A stretch of DNA of 25,858 nt from a virus: IMG/VR virus record IMGVR_UViG_3300044701_003469, positions 1 to 25,858 of that record; one strand, given 5' to 3'. Positions 7,582 to 14,520 of the stretch are shown one piece after another; the stretch's first letter is position 1; every line of letters starts with the position of its first letter. The position numbers and the translations under genes were made by a program. The notes beneath the pieces were generated by a model. It saw only the letters and a list, made by a program, of their open reading frames with translations. It made no database searches and was not told the origin of the DNA.

Positions 7582-8203
7582 CGGGCTTGGTCTCCTCTTG
7601 TTCGATCTTCTCGACGAACTGCTTCAGCTCCTCGTCGGATACATCGTCCTCGACCGCACCGCCGTCATGTCGGTTTCGGATCGCTTCGATTTCGGCTGCC
7701 GTCATCTCGGTCACGATCAGCGCCGGGATCTCGTCACCCGTGTTCTCGTCGCGGTCGAGGCCCAGCACGCGGAAGCGTTCATCCCGAGCGATCGAGATTG
7801 CCGTCATGGCGTCCTTGATCGTACGAATGTCATCCCGAGCGCCGTGAATGCTCTGCTTGTTCTTGACCTTGTTGGCGATGATCTGAAAGGTCAGCTTCGC
7901 CAGGGTCTGGGCAAACTGGTAATGCTCGTCCTTGGTCTCGGCGACCCGCTTCATCTTCTGGGCGTGGACGTCGACCAGGGTCTCGCGCACCTTCTCCGTG
8001 GCGGCTGCTGCGAGCTCGCGGCTCTTGATGCCCTTCTTGACGCCCCGCTTCGACAGTTCACGGGACAGGAACGTCGGATTGACGAGGAACTGCTCCGCCA
8101 GCTGCTCGAGCGTCACCGTGCCGGACGCCCACATCTCCTCAATCGTCGCCCAGTCTGCGGCTGACAGACGGGTCTTCTTTTCCTTGGAGTCCTTATCGCT
8201 CAT
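7568..8203 (-). CDS. terS: Terminase small subunit
   Basis: The 211-residue protein precedes and overlaps the large subunit gene. Residues about 16-55 form a helix-turn-helix of the small-terminase type (DWATIEEMWASGTVTLEQLA, then NPTFLSRELSKRGVKKG). This is followed by a long helical oligomerisation region with KMKRVAETKDEHYQFAQTLA and an acidic C-terminus that usually contacts the large subunit. It recognises the packaging site and loads the motor. The start codon is unusual: no Shine-Dalgarno is visible, and a 12-bp hairpin followed by five U residues ends directly at the ATG, so translation may be controlled by RNA structure. Confidence 0.85.
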   Translation of the reverse strand: MSDKDSKEKKTRLSAADWATIEEMWASGTVTLEQLAEQFLVNPTFLSRELSKRGVKKGIKSRELAAAATEKVRETLVDVHAQKMKRVAETKDEHYQFAQTLAKLTFQIIANKVKNKQSIHGARDDIRTIKDAMTAISIARDERFRVLGLDRDENTGDEIPALIVTEMTAAEIEAIRNRHDGGAVEDDVSDEELKQFVEKIEQEETKPDDAG

Positions 8204-8249
8204 AAAAATGGGGTGCTCGACCTTGGGAGGGAGGAACGTCGAGCACCCC
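8204..8249 (-). terminator. Terminator-like hairpin touching the terS start codon
   Basis: On the minus strand, arms 8249-8238 and 8221-8210 form a perfect 12-bp GC-rich stem with a 16-nt loop. ATTTTT follows and then immediately the ATG. It could terminate the upstream ParB/ABC/GNAT transcript, act as an attenuator, or block or position ribosomes. Confidence 0.75.
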
Positions 8250-8274
8250 GTTGAGGATGTTCGACCATTCTACC

Positions 8275-8292
8275 ATAGTCACCGCTTACGGC
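8275..8292 (-). promoter_or_regulatory. Degenerate 18-bp palindromic motif, site 4, before terS
   Basis: The plus strand reads ATAGTCACCGCTTACGGC; only the left half-site matches well. On the minus strand GTGAC is followed directly by TATGGT (8277-8272), a -10 at the offset seen in other sites. It would start transcription about 60 nt before terS, upstream of the hairpin. Confidence 0.5.
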
Positions 8293-8409
8293 ATTTTTCA
8301 TCGCCGCTTCAAAAATTCTTATTTTCATGACTATATTGTCGTGACAACGGAACCGACGACCCTCCCCCGGGAACCTTCTTTTAGAAGAAGAGAAGAATAA
8401 GAAGGCCAT

Positions 8410-8709
8410 CTATAGGTCCCCAAAGAGAGCAGCTAACTGTTCAGCCGTCTTATCAAGCTCTTTCCTTAGCGTTGAATAACTCTCGGCCGTCGGTGAATAC
8501 ACGATCCGTGACCGTAACCGTCGGCGTTCCCGCCGATGCTTCATGATGAGGTTCTTGGAGATCAACGAGCGGAGCGTGAACTGCATCGACTGCTTGGTCG
8601 TACGCCGTTCGACGCGCTCGAGGATCTGATCCAGGTCCACGAAGGTACCGTCAGGATTACCTCGAAAGATAACCTCGAGGACGTCACGTTGGTGGTCGGT
8701 CAAGTGCAT
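8410..8709 (-). CDS. Winged-helix DNA-binding protein (99 aa)
   Basis: The sequence MHLTDHQRDVLEVIFRGN, with LDQILERVERRTTKQSMQFT and a SLISKNLIMKHRRERRRLRS segment, matches a winged-helix fold: helix 1, a helix-turn-helix, then a basic wing (MKHRRERRRLRSR) ending in IVYSPT. A C-terminal helix (YSTLRKELDKTAEQLAALF) may mediate dimerisation. It is the last gene of the ParB/ABC/GNAT operon and overlaps the acyltransferase gene by 26 bp. It could be the operon's regulator or a DNA-targeting part of its machinery. It is one candidate for the protein binding the palindromes in this window, though nothing proves that. Confidence 0.65.
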   Translation of the reverse strand: MHLTDHQRDVLEVIFRGNPDGTFVDLDQILERVERRTTKQSMQFTLRSLISKNLIMKHRRERRRLRSRIVYSPTAESYSTLRKELDKTAEQLAALFGDL

Positions 8710-9610
8710 GTGTCAGTAGGTCCACGCGGAGTGGTTCGTTTGGCTTCTGAAGATCGAAGGCCATCAGTGGCATGCGTTCAGGAAGCTCTCGGCCCACATC
8801 AGGGTTGAGATAGACGCCATACATCGGGCTGGCGAATACAAGCTGCTGCAAATTTCGCAGCACCTCGTAGAAGCCCATGTCGTTAACCCGTGAAATATCC
8901 TTTGCACCGTTCTTCTTGGTCTTCTCCATCGCGGAGTGATCCCAGTAGAAGCTTCGGATGCGCTTAAGGACGACTGCCTGCTGCTCCGGTGGCATCTCGT
9001 CGTATTCGTTCTTGATGGCAATGAAGTCCACCGGGTCGGACTTGAAGGTCGTTGCAAAGAACACAACGCCATCTTCGTAGCAGGGGTGCTGCTTCGGTTT
9101 GGCGAACACGAACCCGGCCTTTTGGGCGAAGGTGTTGAACCGCGACATCGAAGACTGAATCTCGATGATCTTTCGCCCTTCAGAGCGCCCAGCAAGGTTT
9201 AATAGCCGATATGCGACACCGATGCCCCGGTACATCGTGTCGACGACGGTGCGACTGTTGAGCGCGATATTCGCGTTAAGCCACTTGTAGCGATACGTGT
9301 TGGTGTACTTGCTGTCACCCGATCCGGGCTTTAGGTTCGGGAAGAGATCGTGTCGAGGAGCCAGCAGACCGCGTGGCTGGGTCATGATGCAGACGCCGAC
9401 CAGTTCGCCCCGCAGCGTGCAGCGGTAATAGCGCCCACCGGTTCGACCTACGGCCTTGTAGTGCAGCTCATGGAGAGCCTCCCAGTCTTCCCGGGTGCCA
9501 GGCTCGAATACCATCTCGCGAAGCAGGGAGAATTCCCCCTGGGAAGCCGCATGACGCTCAACTTCCCAAAAGTCCTCGTCGAGGATCACTTCAGGCTGCG
9601 AGCTGAACAT
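8684..9610 (-). CDS. GNAT-fold acyltransferase, COG2401-type domain
   Basis: The 308-residue protein has a GNAT signature. A central strand (ELVGVCIMTQPRG) precedes VVDTMYRGIGVAYRLLNLAG (about 122-141), which holds the acetyl-CoA pyrophosphate-binding RxxGxA-like motif. This is followed by IIEIQSSMSRFNTFAQKAGF. The phrase of a serine or alanine before R-F/Y-N-x-F-x-x-K-A-G is the hallmark I associate with the acyltransferase half of COG2401, an ABC ATPase fused to a predicted acetyltransferase. Here the ATPase is the adjacent, overlapping gene (20 bp). The C-terminal half is of unknown type. The substrate is unknown; protein, tRNA or DNA base are all possible. Confidence 0.65.
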   Translation of the reverse strand: MFSSQPEVILDEDFWEVERHAASQGEFSLLREMVFEPGTREDWEALHELHYKAVGRTGGRYYRCTLRGELVGVCIMTQPRGLLAPRHDLFPNLKPGSGDSKYTNTYRYKWLNANIALNSRTVVDTMYRGIGVAYRLLNLAGRSEGRKIIEIQSSMSRFNTFAQKAGFVFAKPKQHPCYEDGVVFFATTFKSDPVDFIAIKNEYDEMPPEQQAVVLKRIRSFYWDHSAMEKTKKNGAKDISRVNDMGFYEVLRNLQQLVFASPMYGVYLNPDVGRELPERMPLMAFDLQKPNEPLRVDLLTHALDRPPT

Positions 9611-10226
9611 CCACCTTCTCTCGGAAACGCTTGTGGACCGTGACCGTCGGTCCGAGCTCCTCGCTCAGGTCCGTATGGGTCGTGGCGACCACGAGGGTCT
9701 TGCCCATCTTCCGGGCGATCTTCTGCATCGAGTAGGCGACGATCTTCGCGGTGATTCGATCGAGAACCGCCCCGAATTCGTCAGCAATCCAGACGTCCGC
9801 ATCGCTTTCCATCAGATGGGCGAGCTTCATGCGATACCGCTGCCCGTCGGAGAGCTCCGAGGGCTTGCGAATGAACAGGTAGGCGTCGTTCAGACCCGCC
9901 TTGGAGAGCAATTCGAGCGAGGTACGGGTGTCCTTGCCCAGCTGGTCGACCAGCGGCACTTCCGGAAGGTTGACCTTCTCGATATTCGCGATTTTCTGCC
10001 CGGAAGCCTCCATGGCTTCAGCTAAACGACGCAGGAGGACGCTTTTTCCGCTTCCGGACTGCCCGGTGATGTAGACCACATCGCCCGGATTGATATCCAG
10101 CTCGAGATTTTCGAAAACCGTGAAGGCTTTTTCGTCCAGGCCGAGTCCGAACGCTTCGGCGACCTCGAGAACGCGCTTGGAACGCTCTACTCGGGTCTGG
10201 AATGCCTGGCTGATGACGTATTTCAT
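9591..10226 (-). CDS. ABC-class ATPase without membrane partner, COG2401-type
   Basis: All ABC nucleotide-binding motifs are present in 211 residues: Walker A GQSGSGKS (55-62), a Q-loop-like region around LVDQLG, signature LSDGQR (125-130), Walker B VWIADE (145-150), a D-loop LDR and switch His in TTH (about 182-184). No permease gene or transmembrane segment lies nearby, so it is not a transporter. The spacing between Walker A and signature is short (about 63 residues), as in COG2401 proteins, where this ATPase is fused to an acyltransferase; here the two are separate genes. It overlaps the ParB-like gene by 4 bp. It is likely a DNA- or protein-remodelling ATPase. Confidence 0.8.
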   Translation of the reverse strand: MKYVISQAFQTRVERSKRVLEVAEAFGLGLDEKAFTVFENLELDINPGDVVYITGQSGSGKSVLLRRLAEAMEASGQKIANIEKVNLPEVPLVDQLGKDTRTSLELLSKAGLNDAYLFIRKPSELSDGQRYRMKLAHLMESDADVWIADEFGAVLDRITAKIVAYSMQKIARKMGKTLVVATTHTDLSEELGPTVTVHKRFREKVDVQLAA

Positions 10227-10921
10227 CGTCCGTTCACCCGGACGAACTCTTCGCAGAACTTTCCGAGGGCGATTGCGCCGTCTTCCTCATTGGTTGTGGC
10301 CTGAATCATCACGAGGAAGTCAGTAATCGCCCGGGCATAGTCACCCGGAACGTGCTTGAACCCGAAGACCTGGTGGATATTGATCTGCCGACTGTTCAGC
10401 GACGCCAGGAGCTCGTCGGTCTTGCTGATTTGCGACTCGGTCGCCTCTTCGATGTCGGCGATTGTTTCATCGGTGTTCAGATCGGCGAAGTCATTGATCG
10501 AAAAGTCGAGTTCCTTCTTCGAGAACCCGAGCTCCATCAGCTCGTCCATCGACAGATCGTCGGCACTGATCAGCCCATCGAGCTCGATCTTGAGGCGATC
10601 CGCATCGTCATCGGTGCGGGCCACGCGGTTGTCGACGATTCTCGACGCATTGGCTTCGGCGGCCGTCAGGTCCGTTCGGACAATGGTCGGAAACTGTTTC
10701 ATGCCGAGAAGCTTGGCGGCCATCCAGCGTCCGTGACCCTTGATGATCACGCCTTCGCCGTCCACGACGATCGGCTGATCGGGTCCGAAACGCTTGATCG
10801 AGGCGGCAATCTCCTTCACCTGCTCTTCGGTGTGGATTTTGACGTTGTTCTCGTACGGTCGGATGTCTTCCAGCGACCAGGATTCGACGCGCTCTACCGC
10901 TTTCTTCTCGACTGCACTCAT
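10223..10921 (-). CDS. ParB-like nuclease/CTPase-domain protein 1
   Basis: The first 120 or so residues form a ParB N-terminal domain: SWSLEDIRPYENNVKIHTEE, then VKEIAASIKRFGPDQPIVVD, the GHGR box in VIIKGHGRWMAAKLLGM (about 58-74) and AEANASRIVDNRVART. The IVDNR phrase is typical of the phage and methyltransferase-associated ParB branch rather than chromosomal ParB. No HTH typical of centromere-binding ParB is obvious. The C-terminal half is unassigned. It overlaps both neighbours by 4 bp (ATGA). A nucleotide-dependent DNA-binding or nicking role in the operon is inferred. Confidence 0.75.
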   Translation of the reverse strand: MSAVEKKAVERVESWSLEDIRPYENNVKIHTEEQVKEIAASIKRFGPDQPIVVDGEGVIIKGHGRWMAAKLLGMKQFPTIVRTDLTAAEANASRIVDNRVARTDDDADRLKIELDGLISADDLSMDELMELGFSKKELDFSINDFADLNTDETIADIEEATESQISKTDELLASLNSRQINIHQVFGFKHVPGDYARAITDFLVMIQATTNEEDGAIALGKFCEEFVRVNGR

Positions 10922-11568
10922 GACGCACTCCAGTTCTTTAGGACATGAACGAGGGCATCACCGGCATTCGTCAGTGAGTCAGAATCGGTCAGCCCCTGTG
11001 ACTTGATGACCTTGGAAATCAGGCTTGACACCCACTCCGCGTCCTCCACGGGTACCTTGAATCGCATGATCTGATGGGTTGGCCCCGACGACACTTCGGT
11101 CGGTTTCAGCTCGATCTCGTCGTCGTCGCCGTCGATGTCCAGCGAGTCGAAGTCGAGCTCGTCGGTCTTGAAGATCACCTCGAGTTCCTTGTCCGAGTAC
11201 GGCAGAAACGTCGCGAGGTCCGACGGTTTACCTAGGTTCTTGAGTAAATTGGCGAGGCCTTCTGCGTCATCGACGCCGTAGCGTCCGTTATCGACGAGAC
11301 CGATCTCCTTGGCAGTGTCGTCATCCAGGCTGCCGAGGTTGATCACCGGCACCGTGCCAAGACCCAGCCGCTTGGCGGCCTCCCAGCGATGCTGACCGCC
11401 GAGGATCTCAAGCTCCTTCCCGACCTGGCGAGCCAGAATCGGCTTGAAGATGCCGAAGCGCTTCAGGCTTTCGTCGAGCTTGGCCTCGTTGTCCGGAGAG
11501 ACAACGTTGGTGTTCCACGGGTTGGGCCGCAGACGCTTTACATCAACTTCGAGGTGTTCGTATTGCAT
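10918..11568 (-). CDS. ParB-like domain protein 2, first gene of the operon
   Basis: The 216-residue protein starts MQYEHLEVDVKRLRPNPWNT and carries the ParB fold with LDESLKRFGIFKPILARQVG and the GGQHR box in ILGGQHRWEAAKRLGLGTVP (about 55-74), followed by the GLVDNGR phrase. The GxxR box differs from that of its neighbour (GGQHR against GHGR), so the pair are diverged paralogues that may form a heterodimer. A strongly acidic linker (DFDSLDIDGDDDEIE) separates a C-terminal domain of unknown type. Its promoter can be drawn just upstream in the divergent region shared with the helicase gene. Confidence 0.75.
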   Translation of the reverse strand: MQYEHLEVDVKRLRPNPWNTNVVSPDNEAKLDESLKRFGIFKPILARQVGKELEILGGQHRWEAAKRLGLGTVPVINLGSLDDDTAKEIGLVDNGRYGVDDAEGLANLLKNLGKPSDLATFLPYSDKELEVIFKTDELDFDSLDIDGDDDEIELKPTEVSSGPTHQIMRFKVPVEDAEWVSSLISKVIKSQGLTDSDSLTNAGDALVHVLKNWSAS

Positions 11569-11570
11569 GC

Positions 11571-11626
11571 ACTGAAAATAAGTCAGCCGTGACGTATACT
11601 ATAAGCGCGATGCTTATACTTTGCAA
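11571..11626. promoter_or_regulatory. Divergent promoter region with a shared operator
   Basis: Plus strand: CTGAAA (11572-11577), 17 nt, TATACT (11595-11600). Minus strand: TTGCAA, 17 nt, TATAGT, reading toward the ParB operon. A second TATACT lies at 11615-11620, exactly 20 nt after the first. The palindromic motif 11579-11596 lies in the plus-strand spacer and at the minus-strand transcription start, so one protein could control both directions. Confidence 0.65.
11579..11596 (+). promoter_or_regulatory. 18-bp palindromic motif, site 5, between ParB and helicase units
   Basis: The plus strand reads TAAGTCAGCCGTGACGTA. It fills the spacer between the -35 and -10 boxes of the helicase promoter. 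Confidence 0.75.
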
Positions 11627-11631
11627 ATACG

Positions 11632-13188
11632 ATGGCTGGCCGAATCACCCTGGCCTATAACGCGGTCAACGCGAAGTTGATCGATGCGGACCGGGATACT
11701 GCCCTTCTGGTCTCGAAGCTCCTCAGCTACGAAGTTGACGGAGCCGAGAACATGGAGGCCTTCAAGTCAGGCCACTGGGACGGTCGAAGTTCCTTCTTCG
11801 AAATGCGCCAGGCCCGCTTTCCAGCGGGCTTTGTGCATCTGGTGTCGCAGCAGCTCACGAAGCGCGGCTACCAGGTGCAGGTACTTCGCAAACCGCTGCC
11901 GCTGCCGAAAGGCCCCGAGCGACCGCTCTTCGACAAGTTCGGCTACTCGAGTTCCGACTACGACTACCAGCCCGAGACGGCCGATCGACTGATTCGTCAC
12001 GGTCGCCTGATCGCCCAGATCGCAACCGGTGGCGGTAAATCTCGCGTCGCGCAGGTGGTGACGGCCCGCATCATGCGCCCGACCCTGTTCCTCACGACGC
12101 GCAGCGTCCTGATGTACCAGATGAAGGAACACTACGAGTCGATGCTCAAGGGGCTCGCAGAGTTTCACCCGGGCATGGGATCGATGGCCAAACACACGGT
12201 GGGCGTTTTAGGGGACTCCGTGTGGGACCCCCGCAAGTTCATCAATGTCGGGATGGTGCAGACGCTTATAGCGCGTCTGAAAGAGCCCGACCCGTTCGCA
12301 GCGCCCGACAAGCAGGCCGAGCAAGCGAAGATCCGGGCCGCAACGATCCGGCTACTCGAGTACTTCGAGCTGGTGATTCTCGAGGAGGCCCACGAGGCGT
12401 CCGGCAACAGCTACTACGACATTCTTTCGCACTGCAAGTCCGCCCATTACCGCCTGGCACTGACTGCCACGCCCTTCATGAAGGACAGCGGCGAAGCCAA
12501 CATGCGCCTGATGGCGGTCTCCGGCCCGATCGGCATCCGGGTCACCGAGAAGCAGCTGATCGATGCGGGAATTCTCGCCAAGCCCCACTTCAAGTACATC
12601 GACCTCGAGAAGCCGCTTGGCCTGATGAAGCGCACCCGCTGGCCCAACTGCTACACCTTGGGTGTCACTGAGAATGCGACCCGCAACGCGGCGATCATCA
12701 AGGAAGCGGTTCGGGCGACCTACTACAAGCTTCCCGTGATGATCCTGGTCCAGCGCAAGGATCACGGAAAAGTCCTCGAGAAGGCCCTTAAAGAGAACGG
12801 CATCAAGACCGCCTACATCTTCGGCGACTCAGATCAGGCTGCCCGCAAGAAAGCCCTGACCCAGCTCGCCAAGGGCGACATCCAGATTCTCATCGGCTCC
12901 ACCATCCTCGATGTCGGCGTCGACGTTCCCGCGATCGGCATGGTGATCCTTGCCGGGGCGGGCAAGGCCGAGGTTCAGCTTCGTCAGCGCATCGGTCGCG
13001 GACTTCGGGCCAAGAAGTCCGGTCCGAACGTCGCCCTGATCGTCGACTTCTCGGACAAGGGCAACGAGTATCTGTCCAGCCATGCCGCCCAGCGACGCAA
13101 GATCATCGAAGACACCCCCGGTTTCGGCGAGAACGTACTGCCGCCGGGTGCCGATTTCGACTTCAAAGCCCTAGGACTCGACCAATGA
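11632..13188 (+). CDS. UvsW-like superfamily 2 DNA/RNA helicase
   Basis: The 518-residue protein has an N-terminal UvsW-type domain (MEAFKSGHWDGRSSFFEMRQ near residue 41), then the helicase core: Walker A ATGGGKS (131-137), motif Ia LFLTTRSVL, motif II EEAH (251-254), motif III LTATP (277-281), motif V GSTILDVGVDVPAI (about 422-435) and motif VI QLRQRIGRGLR (449-459). T4 UvsW unwinds branched DNA and R-loops and shifts replication from origins to recombination. Motif II starts with Glu where Asp is usual. The ATG at 11632 has no visible Shine-Dalgarno. The stop overlaps the next start (ATGA). Confidence 0.9.
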   Translation: MAGRITLAYNAVNAKLIDADRDTALLVSKLLSYEVDGAENMEAFKSGHWDGRSSFFEMRQARFPAGFVHLVSQQLTKRGYQVQVLRKPLPLPKGPERPLFDKFGYSSSDYDYQPETADRLIRHGRLIAQIATGGGKSRVAQVVTARIMRPTLFLTTRSVLMYQMKEHYESMLKGLAEFHPGMGSMAKHTVGVLGDSVWDPRKFINVGMVQTLIARLKEPDPFAAPDKQAEQAKIRAATIRLLEYFELVILEEAHEASGNSYYDILSHCKSAHYRLALTATPFMKDSGEANMRLMAVSGPIGIRVTEKQLIDAGILAKPHFKYIDLEKPLGLMKRTRWPNCYTLGVTENATRNAAIIKEAVRATYYKLPVMILVQRKDHGKVLEKALKENGIKTAYIFGDSDQAARKKALTQLAKGDIQILIGSTILDVGVDVPAIGMVILAGAGKAEVQLRQRIGRGLRAKKSGPNVALIVDFSDKGNEYLSSHAAQRRKIIEDTPGFGENVLPPGADFDFKALGLDQ

Positions 13189-13394
13189 AAGCAACGCTTA
13201 CCTATCTGGTCAACGGCGAACCCCAACAGCTTGAGTTCGACTCTGCCTCCGATGCAATCGATGCAGGCGTGCAGAAGCTTCTGTCCTACGAGGGGTACCC
13301 AGTCTCGGTCACCTATAACGGCGAGACCCTCGCCACGCAGGGCGACTTCTCGATCCTGTGGGACGACTGGCTTCGATCTGAATCTCGACAATAA
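13185..13394 (+). CDS. Small unknown protein (69 aa)
   Basis: The ATG overlaps the helicase stop codon as ATGA, which argues for translational coupling. The protein starts MKATLTYLVNGEPQQLEFDS and has alternating hydrophobic residues suggesting two beta-hairpins around one helix (SDAIDAGVQKLLSYEG), ending WDDWLRSESRQ. No family is recognised. Its stop codon lies inside palindromic motif site 6, so the next transcription unit starts at its very end. A function tied to the helicase is suggested only by the overlap. Confidence 0.7.
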   Translation: MKATLTYLVNGEPQQLEFDSASDAIDAGVQKLLSYEGYPVSVTYNGETLATQGDFSILWDDWLRSESRQ

Positions 13395-13409
13395 GTCACG
13401 AGTGATCTA
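13392..13409 (+). promoter_or_regulatory. 18-bp palindromic motif, site 6, with promoter boxes
   Basis: The plus strand reads TAAGTCACGAGTGATCTA. TCGACA (13385-13390), 17 nt and TAGTCT (13408-13413) flank and overlap it. The predicted start of transcription is within a few bases of the ATG at 13423. Confidence 0.65.
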
Positions 13410-13422
13410 GTCTGTGGCGATT

Positions 13423-13848
13423 ATGGCCGCCGTGTTTGGAGCCGATGTCCCCGCCGAAGCTGGACCGAACTTCGTTCCAGAGCTCGTCGACATCCTTCAT
13501 AGCCACATCCCACCGCTTGCCATCAACACACAGGTCCTGCTCGAACAGCCCTGGATGTCGTTCCGGGCACGCCACGAGCTTTCGAAATATGGCGTGGGCT
13601 GCATTCCGTTCGAAGACCAGTGGCCAACGCTTAGCCGAAACGTCCAAACCGTGGCAGCCATGAACTCCACGGACATCATCGTGATCATGCTCCCGCAAAC
13701 CACCCTCGACGACTTCGAGAACGGACATCGTCACACAATTATCGAACAAGCGGTCATCGCCATGGGCCTTCACCGCAGCGTGCTCTGCAACAACTACACG
13801 GCACTTGGGACATTCATATCGCGACGACTAGAAGAGTCTCCACAATGA
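13423..13848 (+). CDS. Unknown protein (141 aa), probably near-leaderless
   Basis: I chose the ATG at 13423; an in-frame GTG at 13414 is also possible but would lie upstream of the predicted transcription start. The protein begins MAAVFGADVPAEAGPNFVPE and contains VPELVDILHSHIPPLAIN, a central RARHELSKYGVGCIPFED and a hydrophobic STDIIVIMLPQTTLDDFENG segment resembling a Rossmann-like strand and turn. No catalytic motif or family is recognised. The stop overlaps the next ATG (ATGA). No Shine-Dalgarno is seen. Confidence 0.65.
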   Translation: MAAVFGADVPAEAGPNFVPELVDILHSHIPPLAINTQVLLEQPWMSFRARHELSKYGVGCIPFEDQWPTLSRNVQTVAAMNSTDIIVIMLPQTTLDDFENGHRHTIIEQAVIAMGLHRSVLCNNYTALGTFISRRLEESPQ

Positions 13849-14135
13849 ACGAAGTCCACCCCCAGGCCCCGGAACTGTTGAAACTCATGGTTGAACTGTC
13901 AGCCAAGCACTTTCGGGGCGAATGGGGTGAGGACTTCGAGTATCTGCTGTATGAAAGCCTGCTTATTGGCCCCATTCGAATCAACGGTCACTGGGTCGAC
14001 CGAATGGACATCGACCGTGTCCGGATATTGTCCGGACGGGTAAACGGCTGGTGGACCCGCACAGAAGGCGAGTTCCACTTCGTGCCGCTCCACATCTGGC
14101 ACGCCCACTTTGAATCCGAACAGCGACTTGGCTAA
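13845..14135 (+). CDS. Unknown protein (96 aa)
   Basis: It begins MNEVHPQAPELLKLMVELSA with the ATG overlapping the previous stop. The second half is rich in aromatic residues (GHWVDRMDIDRVRILSGRVN, then GWWTRTEGEFHFVPLHIWHA), suggesting a compact beta-rich domain. No family is recognised. It belongs to the run of short plus-strand genes between helicase and deformylase. The reading frame keeps the codon bias of its neighbours (C or G at third positions), which supports it as a real gene. Confidence 0.65.
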   Translation: MNEVHPQAPELLKLMVELSAKHFRGEWGEDFEYLLYESLLIGPIRINGHWVDRMDIDRVRILSGRVNGWWTRTEGEFHFVPLHIWHAHFESEQRLG

Positions 14136-14139
14136 CCCT

Positions 14140-14355
14140 ATGGACTACTTGGTCTTCTACCGTGTTCTCGAGTCCACCCACGCCCGTTGGGGCCACCAGT
14201 GGAGCCACCGCTACGACGTCGTCAGCCTGAGTGAGCCGATCTCGTGCACCGAAGACGTCACCGCAATTCAAAATCATCTCGCCAAGGAACACCCAGGCAA
14301 GCGACTCGAGCTCACGTCGGTCACGCCAACAGCCGCGAAATTCAGTCAGCCGTGA
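14140..14355 (+). CDS. Unknown protein (71 aa)
   Basis: The ATG at 14140 lies 4 nt after the previous stop. An upstream in-frame ATG at 14110 would overlap the preceding gene by 26 nt and is less likely. The product starts MDYLVFYRVLESTHARWGHQ and contains VSLSEPISCTEDVTAIQNHL, then AKEHPGKRLELTSVTP. This resembles short phage proteins with a strand-helix-strand layout; no named family is certain. Its last codons form the left half of palindromic motif site 7. Confidence 0.6.
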   Translation: MDYLVFYRVLESTHARWGHQWSHRYDVVSLSEPISCTEDVTAIQNHLAKEHPGKRLELTSVTPTAAKFSQP

Positions 14356-14359
14356 CTAT
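14342..14359 (+). promoter_or_regulatory. 18-bp palindromic motif, site 7, with TATATT box
   Basis: The plus strand reads TCAGTCAGCCGTGACTAT and is followed without gap by the -10-like TATATT (14357-14362). It would start transcription about 20 nt before the membrane-peptide gene at 14389. The -35 is weak. Confidence 0.65.
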
Positions 14360-14388
14360 ATTAGCCATACCAACACACGGAGTCCGCC

Positions 14389-14520
14389 ATGAGCATCTGG
14401 TTCGGCATCGCACTTCTGTTTCTGGGCGCAACCCTTGGCTTCTTCACGGCCGCCATTCTTTCCATTAACCGACTCGAATCTGATCGAGAGGACCGCCATG
14501 CCGAAGATCGTCGCCCTTAA
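14389..14520 (+). CDS. Small single-span membrane protein (43 aa)
   Basis: The ATG at 14389 has GGAG 6 nt upstream. Residues about 3-26 (WFGIALLFLGATLGFFTAAI) form one transmembrane helix, and the tail is charged (RLESDREDRHAEDRRP), so the C-terminus is probably cytoplasmic if the N-terminus is out. The last 23 nt overlap the next gene in another frame. The function is unknown; small phage membrane peptides include spanin-like, superinfection-exclusion and lysis-timing proteins, and nothing here distinguishes them. Confidence 0.6.
   Translation: MSIWFGIALLFLGATLGFFTAAILSINRLESDREDRHAEDRRP

Noticed and set aside
6391-7818. Open frame of 475 codons on the plus strand opposite the terminase genes
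   Set aside because: It is antisense to the large terminase with all its motifs. The composition is that of a mirror frame.
8200-8409. Minus-strand frame of 69 codons between terS and the winged-helix gene
   Set aside because: It runs through the promoter motif and the 12-bp hairpin, has no start signal and looks like low-complexity basic sequence.
10995-11015. CCTGTGACTTGATG inside the second ParB-like gene
   Set aside because: It matches one half-site but has no partner half at the right distance, and lies within coding sequence.
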